Position numbers and translations under genes: made by a program
Assembly: GCA_017305935.1 (NCBI GenBank)
Contig: JAFKJU010000022.1
Coordinates: 56,602 to 120,601, forward strand
DNA: 64,000 nucleotides
Direction: 5' to 3'
Origin: Hyphomicrobiales bacterium
GTDB lineage: Bacteria > Pseudomonadota > Alphaproteobacteria > Rhizobiales > Rhizobiaceae
The notes under the pieces: generated by a model
Database searches by the model: none
Told to the model about the DNA's origin: nothing
The model's input: only the letters and a program-made list of their open reading frames with translations
Part shown: one piece after another, positions 28,165-35,936 of the stretch
Position numbering within the stretch: position 1 is the stretch's first letter
How the letters are laid out: each line of letters begins with the position of its first letter

Positions 28165-28836
28165 ATGGCATTCAACGACGACAGCTTCATCCGCGAAGTA
28201 AACGAGGAACTGCGCTCGGACCAGTTCAGGTCCGTCTGGCGCCGCTTCGGCCGCATCATCATCGGCCTCGCCGTGCTGATCGTCGTCGGCACCGCCGCCC
28301 ATCGCGCCTATGATTACTGGCAGACGCAGCGTGCCTCCGGCTCCGGCGACGAATTCCTCTCGGCGCTGAAGCTGGTCGACGAGAACAAGCCCGACGAGGC
28401 GCTGAAGGCGCTGGAGAAGTTGGCGGCCGAGGGACACGGCTCCTATCCGGTGCTGGCGCGGATGCGCGCCGCCACGCTGCAGGCCGAAAAGGGCGATGCG
28501 GCGGGCGCGGCGAAAACATTCTCGGAAATCGGCAAGGACAGCGCGGTTCCGCCGGCGCTGCGCGATGCGGCGAAGGTGCGGGCCGGCTGGCTGCTGATCG
28601 ACAGCGCGCCCTACGACCAGGTCTCCGCCGAAATCGAAGCGATGGCGACGCCACAGAACGCTCTGCGCAATTCCGCGCGCGAGGCGCTCGGCCTCTCCGC
28701 CTACAAGGCAGGCGACTTCAAGAAGGCCCGCGACTGGTTCCAGCAGATCGCCGACGACGCCAATGCGCCGCGCACGGTCGCCAACCGGGCGCAGATCATG
28801 CTCGACCTGATCGCCGCTTCCGGCAAAGCGGCCTAA
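28165..28836 (+). CDS. TPR-containing membrane-anchored protein upstream of der (YfgM-like)
   Basis: A 223-residue protein with a short cytoplasmic N-terminus (FNDDSFIREVNEELRSDQ), one transmembrane helix (IIIGLAVLIVVGTAAHRAY) and a periplasmic region of TPR-like helix pairs (PDEALKALEKLAAEGHGSYP; AYKAGDFKKARDWFQQI). E. coli YfgM has the same layout, lies just upstream of bamB-der and works with SecYEG and periplasmic chaperones. Here the gene lies 18 bases upstream of der without bamB between. Naming is by architecture and context. Confidence 0.8.
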   Translation: MAFNDDSFIREVNEELRSDQFRSVWRRFGRIIIGLAVLIVVGTAAHRAYDYWQTQRASGSGDEFLSALKLVDENKPDEALKALEKLAAEGHGSYPVLARMRAATLQAEKGDAAGAAKTFSEIGKDSAVPPALRDAAKVRAGWLLIDSAPYDQVSAEIEAMATPQNALRNSAREALGLSAYKAGDFKKARDWFQQIADDANAPRTVANRAQIMLDLIAASGKAA

Positions 28837-28854
28837 CCAAAACCGGGAAAACCC

Positions 28855-30279
28855 ATGAGCTTCACCGTCGCCATCGTCGGCCGCCCGAATGTCGGCAAAT
28901 CCACGCTTTTCAACCGTCTGGTCGGAAAGAAGCTGGCGCTTGTCGACGACACGCCGGGCGTTACCCGCGATCGCCGGCCGGGCGAGGCCAAGCTGGTTGA
29001 CCTGCGCTTCACCATCATCGATACCGCCGGCCTCGAAGAGGCGGGCGCCGATACGCTGGAAGGGCGCATGCGCGCCCAGACGGAAGCCGCCATCGACGAG
29101 GCCGACCTGTCGCTGTTCCTCATCGACGCCAAGGCTGGCCTGACGCCGGTCGACAAGGTGCTCGGCGAAATGCTGCGCAAGCGCGGCAAGCCCGTCGTGC
29201 TGGTCGCCAACAAGTCGGAAGCGCGCGGCTCTGACGGCGGTTTCTACGATGCCTTCACCCTCGGGCTCGGCGAGCCTTGCCCGATCTCGGCCGAACACGG
29301 CCAGGGCATGATCGACCTGCGCGACGCCATCGTCGCGGCCATCGGCGAGGACGTGGCCTTTCCGCCCGAAATCGACGAGCCGGAGACCAATGTCTCCCTT
29401 TCCGCCGATGACGGTGATTTCGGCGAGGGCGAGGAAGAAGCCGCTTATGACGAAACCAAGCCGCTGCGCGTCGCCATCGTCGGCCGCCCCAATGCCGGCA
29501 AGTCGACCCTGATCAACCGTTTTCTCGGCGAGGACCGGCTGCTGACCGGCCCGGAGGCCGGGATCACCCGCGATTCCATCTCTGTGGAGTGGGAATGGCG
29601 CGGCCGGATGATCAAGATGTTCGACACGGCCGGTATGCGCCGCAAGGCCAAGGTGCAGGAGAAGCTGGAGAAGCTGTCCGTCGCCGATGCGCTGCGCTCG
29701 ATCCGCTTTGCCGAAACGGTGATCATCGTCTTCGACGCCACCATCCCATTCGAGAAGCAGGACCTGCAGATCGTCGACCTCGTGCTGCGCGAAGGCCGGG
29801 CCGCCGTGCTCGCCTTCAACAAGTGGGATATGATCGAGGATCCGCAGGCGGTTCTGGCCGACCTGCGCGAAAAGACCGAGCGGCTGCTGCCGCAGGCGCG
29901 CGGTATCCGCGCCGTGCCGATTTCCGGCCAGACGGGCTACGGGCTCGACAAGCTGATGCAATCGGTGATCGATACCGACAAGGTCTGGAACCGGCGCATT
30001 TCCACCGCCCGCCTCAACCGCTGGCTGGAAGGCACGCAGATCCAGCATCCGCCGCCGGCCGTCTCCGGACGCCGCCTGAAGCTGAAATACATGACGCAGG
30101 TCAAGGCCCGCCCGCCGGCCTTCATGATCTCCTGCACCCGGCCGGACGCTCTGCCGGAGTCCTATGTACGTTACCTGATCAACGGGTTGCGCAACGATTT
30201 CGAGCTGCCGGGCGTGCCGGTGCGAATCCATTTCCGCGCGCCGGAAAATCCGTTCGAGTCGAAAAAGAAGCGGCGCTGA
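28855..30279 (+). CDS. der: GTPase Der (EngA), ribosome biogenesis
   Basis: A 474-residue tandem GTPase needed for 50S subunit assembly. The first G domain has [25 protein letters not shown] and DTAGLE; the second has [34 protein letters not shown] and NKWD. An acidic linker ([14 protein letters not shown]) joins them, and a KH-like C-terminal domain ends in basic KKKRR. Full length. Confidence 0.97.
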   Translation: MSFTVAIVGRPNVGKSTLFNRLVGKKLALVDDTPGVTRDRRPGEAKLVDLRFTIIDTAGLEEAGADTLEGRMRAQTEAAIDEADLSLFLIDAKAGLTPVDKVLGEMLRKRGKPVVLVANKSEARGSDGGFYDAFTLGLGEPCPISAEHGQGMIDLRDAIVAAIGEDVAFPPEIDEPETNVSLSADDGDFGEGEEEAAYDETKPLRVAIVGRPNAGKSTLINRFLGEDRLLTGPEAGITRDSISVEWEWRGRMIKMFDTAGMRRKAKVQEKLEKLSVADALRSIRFAETVIIVFDATIPFEKQDLQIVDLVLREGRAAVLAFNKWDMIEDPQAVLADLREKTERLLPQARGIRAVPISGQTGYGLDKLMQSVIDTDKVWNRRISTARLNRWLEGTQIQHPPPAVSGRRLKLKYMTQVKARPPAFMISCTRPDALPESYVRYLINGLRNDFELPGVPVRIHFRAPENPFESKKKRR

Positions 30280-30325
30280 GAATTTGGCGGACCGTGAGGC
30301 CCGCCAACCGATTGGCTTTTTCACA

Positions 30326-31402
30326 TCACTTGCAGATGTGCCGCGACAGCGGCAGCGGCGACATGTCCGCCCTGGCGCAGGCCGGGTTGGTCGCGTTGGC
30401 GCGGGTGACGTTGTCGAGGAATTGTTGGGCCGCCGCGGTCCAGGAATAGCGTTCGGCCAGGTCGCGCGCGGCGTTCCCTGAAAGGTCGAGGGCGCGCAGG
30501 CATGCTTCGCGCAGGTCTTCGCTGAGCGCGCCGGCCTGCGGCTCCGGGCCGAGGATGTCGATCGGGCCGGTGACCGGATAGGCGGCGACGGGGACGCCGC
30601 TGGCCAATGCTTCCAGGATGGTGTTGCCGAAGGTGTCGGTCTTCGAGGGGAAGACGAAGACGTCGGCCTGGGCATAGGCGGCGGCGAGCTCCGCACCGAA
30701 TTTGACGCCGGTGAAATGCGCCTCCGGGTAGCGCTCTTCGAGGCCGCGGCGGGCCGGGCCGTCGCCGACCACGACTTTCGAGCCGGGTAGGTCGAGATCG
30801 AGAAAGGCCGACAGGTTCTTTTCCGGGGCGATGCGGCCCACGGTCATGAAGATCGGGCGCGGCAGGCCAAAGGGGCAATCTTCATGCCTTGCCGGGTGGA
30901 ACAGTTCGGTGTCGACGCCGCGGCTCCAGCGCACGAGATTTTTCAGGCCACGGCCGGCGAGTTCGCTCTCCAGGCTTTCCGTCGCCACCATGCAGGCGGC
31001 GCCCGCATTATGGAACCATCGGGCAAAGGCATAGGTGAGCGCCAGCGGCACCGGCAGGCGGGCGGCGACATATTCGGGAAAGCGGGTGTGGTAGCAGGTG
31101 GTGAAGGGCATGCCGTGGCGAATGCACCAGCGCCGCGCCTTCAGGCCCAGCGGCCCCTCGGTGGCGATATGCACGAAGGCCGGCTGCTGCCGCTCCAACT
31201 CGGCCAAGACGCGCGAATAACTTGCCAGGGACAGGCGTATCTCGGGATAGGTGGGACAGGGGATGCTGCGAAACCGCTCCGGGGTCAGCAGTGACAGCCG
31301 ATGGCCGAGGCGGGTCAGTTCGCCGACCGTGTTTTCGATGGAACGCACGACGCCGTTGACCTGTGGATGCCAGGCATCGGTAACGATGGTGATTGCGGTC
31401 AT
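30326..31402 (-). CDS. Glycosyltransferase family 4 (GDP-mannose-type)
   Basis: A 358-residue GT-B enzyme. The N-terminal TDAWHPQVNGVVRSIENT, FTTCYHTRFPEYVAARL and the C-terminal donor-site VGRIAPEKNLSAFLDLDLPG, FPSKTDTFGNTILEALASGVP match alpha-mannosyl/glucosyltransferases of the MgtA/PimB branch, which glycosylate lipids or polysaccharides. ATG 31402 (MTAITIVTDAW) fits the family; an in-frame start at 31435 adds 11 residues rich in Pro/Arg. The sugar and acceptor cannot be read from sequence. Confidence 0.83.
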   Translation of the reverse strand: MTAITIVTDAWHPQVNGVVRSIENTVGELTRLGHRLSLLTPERFRSIPCPTYPEIRLSLASYSRVLAELERQQPAFVHIATEGPLGLKARRWCIRHGMPFTTCYHTRFPEYVAARLPVPLALTYAFARWFHNAGAACMVATESLESELAGRGLKNLVRWSRGVDTELFHPARHEDCPFGLPRPIFMTVGRIAPEKNLSAFLDLDLPGSKVVVGDGPARRGLEERYPEAHFTGVKFGAELAAAYAQADVFVFPSKTDTFGNTILEALASGVPVAAYPVTGPIDILGPEPQAGALSEDLREACLRALDLSGNAARDLAERYSWTAAAQQFLDNVTRANATNPACARADMSPLPLSRHICK

Positions 31403-31513
31403 GGCGACGGCCCCCGGTCGCGGACGCGGACTCATTCCGCGACGGCGTTCGGGATTCCTATCGCCAAGCTTTGTTACAGCAGCATGTCAGCCGCTTTCGC
31501 GGCCTGATTTGTC

Positions 31514-31559
31514 GCATTTCAGGAGGGAAAACCGGTATCGGCTTTTCCGGGACATGCTC
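31514..31559. repeat. Rhizobial palindromic intergenic repeat, copy B
   Basis: GCATTTCAGGAGGGAAAACC, then a short pyrimidine loop and CTTTTCCGGGACATGCTC, matches copy D at 39732 in layout. It ends at the stop codon of the sugar kinase gene. Confidence 0.65.
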
Positions 31560-32473
31560 TATGCGAACAGCTTTTCGCGCGGGATCAGCGCTCCATGCTC
31601 GCCGATGACACGGGCGGCGATGCCGGCGGCGAAGGCGGCGGCGGCAGCGGGATCGCCATGCTCCAGATAATGGGCGAGGAAGGCGCCGTTAAAGCTGTCG
31701 CCGGCGCTGGTGGTATCGACGATGCGCTCGACCATGGTTGCCGGAACATGCATGTCCTCGCGGCCGGCAAAGCGCAGCGTCGCGCCGTTCGGTCCGTCCT
31801 TGACGACGATATCGGCAACGCCGAGGCCGGTGTAGCGGTCGAGCGTGGCGGCGACCGAGGCATCGCCGAAATGCTGGGCTTCGTCATCGAAGCTCGGCAG
31901 GACGAGGGTGGAGGCACGCGCGCCTTCGCTGATGACCGAAAGCATGCGCTCGCGATCCTTCCACAGGCGCGGGCGAATGTTGGGGTCGAAGGCGACGCGC
32001 TTGCCGGCTGCCTTGGCGCGACGCAATTCGGAAAGCAGGGTCTCGGCATCGGCGTCCGGCAGGATCGCCAGCGTGATGCCGGAGAAATACAGCAGGTCGG
32101 CGCTTTCCAGCTCCCGGCGCAGATGGTCGCCATCGGCAGCGAGCTGGCGGGCGGCGGCGGTCTCGCGCCAGTAGCTGAAGGAGCGTTCGCCGTCCTTCAG
32201 GTGAATCATGTAGAGGCCGGGCATGCGGCCGGGCAGGCGGCGGATCGCATCCGTGCCGATGCCGGCATGCGCCATGAAACCCAGCATGTCCTGCGACGTC
32301 TGGTCGTCGCCGAGCGCGGTCAGGTAATCCACCTGCCAGCCGGGGGCTGCGCAGAGGCGCGCATACCAGGCAGTGTTGAAGGTATCGCCGGCAAAACCCT
32401 TGCGCAGCAGCCCATCTCCCGCCTGCGACAGTTCCACCATGCATTCGCCGATCGACAGAAGATGCCCGCTCAC
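31559..32473 (-). CDS. kdgK: PfkB-family sugar kinase, 2-dehydro-3-deoxygluconokinase-like
   Basis: A 304-residue ribokinase-fold kinase: LLSIGECMVELSQ at the N-terminus, GFAGDTFNTAWYAR (sugar binding), FDPNIRPRLW and the ATP and catalytic DTTSAGDSFNGAFLAHYL with its base Asp. KdgK phosphorylates KDG for the Entner-Doudoroff route; the FDPNIR segment favours it over ribokinase. GTG 32473 (MSGHLLSIGE) has GGGGAGAA 7-8 bases upstream; the ORF is open further to 32596 but runs through repeat copy C. The gene is flanked by repeats on both sides. Confidence 0.82.
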   Translation of the reverse strand: MSGHLLSIGECMVELSQAGDGLLRKGFAGDTFNTAWYARLCAAPGWQVDYLTALGDDQTSQDMLGFMAHAGIGTDAIRRLPGRMPGLYMIHLKDGERSFSYWRETAAARQLAADGDHLRRELESADLLYFSGITLAILPDADAETLLSELRRAKAAGKRVAFDPNIRPRLWKDRERMLSVISEGARASTLVLPSFDDEAQHFGDASVAATLDRYTGLGVADIVVKDGPNGATLRFAGREDMHVPATMVERIVDTTSAGDSFNGAFLAHYLEHGDPAAAAAFAAGIAARVIGEHGALIPREKLFA

Positions 32474-32497
32474 CCGTGTTCTCCCCGCTGTGCCAGA

Positions 32498-32533
32498 TGT
32501 ATTCCCGGACGGAAAACCGTTCTCGGAAATGCC
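32498..32533. repeat. Rhizobial palindromic intergenic repeat, degenerate copy C
   Basis: TGTATTCCCGGACGGAAAAC followed by CGTTCTCGGAAATGCC retains the arms and the GGACGGAAAACCG core of the family, with a shorter loop and mismatches. It lies in the divergent spacer before the sugar kinase gene. Confidence 0.5.
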
Positions 32534-32682
32534 CCGATGTTTCCCTGCGGCAATACGCCGGTCGGGGATTTCGGGCAAGGAAAGATTGACGCACACCTTG
32601 CCGCCCTCACGCCTTGCGGCGGACAGGTTTTCGCGGAAGAGTCGGAGCCTCGCCTGTTTCGATTCGCCAGCCGGAGTCCTGC

Positions 32683-34335
32683 ATGACCGACCCTATCAAG
32701 AGCCCGACGACGAACCCCGACTGGTGGCGCGGCGCGGTCATCTATCAAGTCTATCCGCGTTCCTTCCAGGATACGACCGGCGACGGGTTGGGGGATCTGC
32801 GCGGCGTGACGTTGCGCCTGCCGCATATCGCCTCGCTCGGCGTCGACGCCATCTGGCTGTCGCCCTTCTTCACCTCGCCGATGGCGGATATGGGGTATGA
32901 CGTGTCCGATTATTGCGACGTCGATCCGATCTTCGGCAATCTCGCCGATTTCGACGAGATGCTGGCCGAGGCGCATCGCCTCGGCATCAAGGTCATCATC
33001 GACCAGGTGATTTCCCACACCTCCGACCAGCACCCCTGGTTCATCGAAAGCCGCGCCAGCCGCGACAACGCCCGCGCCGACTGGTATGTCTGGGCCGATC
33101 CCAAGCCGGACGGCACCGCGCCCAACAACTGGCTGTCGATCTTCGGCGGCCCGGGCTGGGAATGGGACGGCGTGCGCCGCCAATATTACATGCACAACTT
33201 CCTGATTTCGCAGCCGGATCTGAATTTCCACAATCCCGATGTGCAAGATGCCGTGCTGGCGACGGTCAAGTTCTGGCTGGATCGCGGCGTCGACGGTTTC
33301 CGTCTCGATACGGTGAATTTCTATTTCCACGACAAGTTGCTGCGCAACAATCCGCCCCATGAACCGGACCCGGATTCCGTCGGTCTCGATGCGCCGGATA
33401 CAAACCCTTACGGCATGCAGAACCACCTCTACGACAAGACGCAGCCGGAGAATATCGAATTCCTGCGCCGTTTTCGGGCGTTGCTCGACCAGTATGAAGG
33501 GCGCACGACGGTCGGCGAGGTCGGGGACGGACCGCGTTCGCTGAAGACGGTGGCGGCTTATACCGGCGGCGGCGACAAGCTGCACATGTGCTACACCTTC
33601 GACCTCTTGGGGCCGGATTTCACCGCCAGCCATGTGCGCAAATGCGTGACCGCCTTCCAGAATGCCGTCACCGACGGCTGGGTCTGCTGGGCCTTCTCGA
33701 ACCATGACGTGCAGCGCCATGTCAGCCGCTTTGCCGAGACTGTCGAGGAGCGCGCCCGGGTGGCGAAGCTGGCGGTGACGCTGCTTTCCGCCTTGCGTGG
33801 GTCGATCTGCCTCTATCAGGGTGAGGAACTCGGTCTGCCCGAGGCGGAACTGGCCTTCGAGGATCTGCGCGATCCCTATGGCATCCGCTTCTGGCCGGCC
33901 TTCAAGGGCCGCGACGGATGCCGCACGCCGATGGTCTGGGAAAAGGCAGCCGATTACGCCGCCTTCTCGGCCGGCAAACCGTGGCTGCCGGTTCCCGTCG
34001 AGCACCGACCGCTGGCGGCGGATGCTCAGGAACACGATCCCGACAGCGTGCTGCAGCACTATCGTCGCACGCTCGCCTTCCGCCGCGACCAGGATGTGCT
34101 GCGCGATGGCGACATGCGTTTCGTCGATTCCAACCAGAATCTGCTGAGCTTCGTGCGCGAGAAGGACGGCAAGCGGCTGCTCTTCGTCTTCAACCTGACG
34201 CGCGAACGGGCCAACTTCGCTCCCGCAGACCAACGCATCGCCCGCGTCATCGCCTGGCCGGGCTTCAGCCCCGTCTATGCCGATGTCGAGATTCATCTCG
34301 CGCCATTCGACATGTTCTGCGCCGAGCTGGATTGA
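32683..34335 (+). CDS. Alpha-glucosidase, GH13
   Basis: A 550-residue glycoside hydrolase family 13 enzyme. WWRGAVIYQVYPRSFQDTTG at the N-terminus, DVSDYCDVDPIFG, the nucleophile Asp209 in DGFRLDTVNF, the acid Glu in TTVGEVGD and the transition-state Asp in FSNHDVQRH are all present. It resembles rhizobial AglA, which splits trehalose, sucrose or maltose inside the cell, but no aglEFGK transporter genes are adjacent. GGAG at 32673-32676 supports ATG 32683; no signal peptide. Confidence 0.92.
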   Translation: MTDPIKSPTTNPDWWRGAVIYQVYPRSFQDTTGDGLGDLRGVTLRLPHIASLGVDAIWLSPFFTSPMADMGYDVSDYCDVDPIFGNLADFDEMLAEAHRLGIKVIIDQVISHTSDQHPWFIESRASRDNARADWYVWADPKPDGTAPNNWLSIFGGPGWEWDGVRRQYYMHNFLISQPDLNFHNPDVQDAVLATVKFWLDRGVDGFRLDTVNFYFHDKLLRNNPPHEPDPDSVGLDAPDTNPYGMQNHLYDKTQPENIEFLRRFRALLDQYEGRTTVGEVGDGPRSLKTVAAYTGGGDKLHMCYTFDLLGPDFTASHVRKCVTAFQNAVTDGWVCWAFSNHDVQRHVSRFAETVEERARVAKLAVTLLSALRGSICLYQGEELGLPEAELAFEDLRDPYGIRFWPAFKGRDGCRTPMVWEKAADYAAFSAGKPWLPVPVEHRPLAADAQEHDPDSVLQHYRRTLAFRRDQDVLRDGDMRFVDSNQNLLSFVREKDGKRLLFVFNLTRERANFAPADQRIARVIAWPGFSPVYADVEIHLAPFDMFCAELD

Positions 34336-34344
34336 GCCGGATAA

Positions 34345-34371
34345 AGGAAGGCCCCTTGCGGGGCCTTTCCT
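34345..34371 (+). terminator. Hairpin between convergent alpha-glucosidase and aminotransferase genes
   Basis: AGGAAGGCCCC (34345-34355) pairs with GGGGCCTTTCCT (34360-34371) with one bulge around a TTGC loop. It lies nine bases after the glucosidase stop and could work in both directions; the T-run is interrupted. Confidence 0.65.
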
Positions 34372-34375
34372 CGTT

Positions 34376-35704
34376 TCAGATATCGCTGTTCAGGATATCG
34401 CGCAGCTTGCCGAAGATTTCGTCGATATGCTTCTTCTCGACGATCAGCGGCGGCGAGAGCGCGATGATGTCGCCGGTGGTGCGGATCAGCAGGCCGTTCT
34501 CATAGGCCTTGAGGAAGGCGGTGAAGGCGCGCTTGGTCGGCTCGCCGGCGATCGGCTCCAGTTCGATGGCGCCGATCAGGCCGGTGTTGCGCAGGTCGAT
34601 GACGTTCTTGCAGTCCTTCAGCGAGTGCAGGCCGTCTTCCCAGTAGGAAGCGAGTTCGGCGGCGCGGGTCAGCAGGCCCTCTTCCTTGTAGGTGTCGAGC
34701 GTGCCGAGCGCGGCGGCGCAGGCGATCGGGTTGCCGGAATAGGTATAGCCGTGGAAGAACTCGATCATGTGCTCCGGGCCGTTCATGAAGGCATCATGAA
34801 TCTCGGAGGTGACGAAGACCGCGCCCATGGGGATGACGCCGTTGGTCAGGCCCTTGGCAGTGGTGATCATGTCCGGCTTGACGTCGTAATATTGCGACGC
34901 GAAGGGCGCGCCGAGGCGGCCGTAACCGGTGATGACTTCGTCGAAGATCAAGAGGATGCCGTGTTTGGTGCAGATCTCGCGCAGCTTCTGCAAGTATCCC
35001 TTCGGCGGAATGAGCACGCCGGTGGAGCCGGCGATCGGCTCGACGATGACGGCGGCGATCGTCGAGGCGTCGTGCAGGGTGACGATGCGTTCCAGCTCGG
35101 TCGCGAGATCGGCGCCTTCCTCAGGCTGGCCGTGCGTAAAGGCGTTCTTGGCCGGCAGGTGGGTGTGCGGCAGGTGGTCGACGCCGGTCAGCAGCGTGCC
35201 GAACATCTTTCGGTTCGACACGATGCCGCCGACGGAGATGCCGCCAAAATTGACGCCGTGATAGCCGCGCTCTCGGCCGATCAGGCGGAATCGCGAACCG
35301 TTGCCCTTGACGCGGTGATAGGCGAGCGCAACCTTGAGTGCGGTTTCTACCGATTCCGAACCGGAATTGGTGTAGAGCACATGGTCGAGTCCGTCAGGCG
35401 CGATGTCGACCAGGCGGTTGGCGAGTTCGAAGGCCTTGGGATGGCCCAGCTGGAAGGCGGGGGCGTAGTCGAGCTCGCCGGCCTGGGCGCGGATCGCCTC
35501 GGTGATCTTCGGGCGGCAGTGGCCGGCATTGACGCACCACAGGCCGGCCGTGCCGTCCAGGACCTGACGGCCGTCATGGGTGGTGTAGTGCATGTCCTTG
35601 GCGCCGACGAACAGGCGCGGCTCCTTCTTGAACTGGCGGTTGGCCGTAAACGGCATCCAGAAGGCCCGCAAATCGTTGGGCGTGGCGTTCATACGTTCGG
35701 ACAT
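34376..35704 (-). CDS. Omega-amino acid:pyruvate aminotransferase (class III, PLP)
   Basis: A 442-residue class III aminotransferase. DLRAFWMPFTANRQFKKEP at the N-terminus, LYTNSGSESVETALKVALAY, GYHGVNFGG, the cofactor Asp in LLIFDEVITGYGRLG and the PLP Lys in ITTAKGLTNGVIPMGAVF are clear. The family moves amino groups from beta-alanine and related omega-amino acids to pyruvate. Start ATG 35704 follows a GGAGGAGAC site. A taurine or amine donor preference cannot be excluded. Confidence 0.9.
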   Translation of the reverse strand: MSERMNATPNDLRAFWMPFTANRQFKKEPRLFVGAKDMHYTTHDGRQVLDGTAGLWCVNAGHCRPKITEAIRAQAGELDYAPAFQLGHPKAFELANRLVDIAPDGLDHVLYTNSGSESVETALKVALAYHRVKGNGSRFRLIGRERGYHGVNFGGISVGGIVSNRKMFGTLLTGVDHLPHTHLPAKNAFTHGQPEEGADLATELERIVTLHDASTIAAVIVEPIAGSTGVLIPPKGYLQKLREICTKHGILLIFDEVITGYGRLGAPFASQYYDVKPDMITTAKGLTNGVIPMGAVFVTSEIHDAFMNGPEHMIEFFHGYTYSGNPIACAAALGTLDTYKEEGLLTRAAELASYWEDGLHSLKDCKNVIDLRNTGLIGAIELEPIAGEPTKRAFTAFLKAYENGLLIRTTGDIIALSPPLIVEKKHIDEIFGKLRDILNSDI

Positions 35705-35936
35705 GGTTCGTCTCCTCCGACCAGGCGGGCGGCATGGTCACTTGCATCGATGGTTGGCGGTGCGCCGGATTTTACCCGATGGTCAAAGTATCAGCGGGCG
35801 GCGGGGCGTCAAGCAGGGTGGCTTGTCGGCACCCGTTTGAAGAGGGTTAACTTTTCCTGTTTAGGGTGCCGCGCGGCTGCTTATGCTCTCTCCGCGCCTG
35901 CCATGATCGGTGGGCCGTAACGACAAGAAGGTCATG

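Noticed and set aside
28015..30696. Very long minus-strand ORF opposite the TPR gene and der
   Set aside because: It is a frame shadow typical of high-GC DNA; der on the plus strand is unmistakable and the minus product has no recognisable domain.
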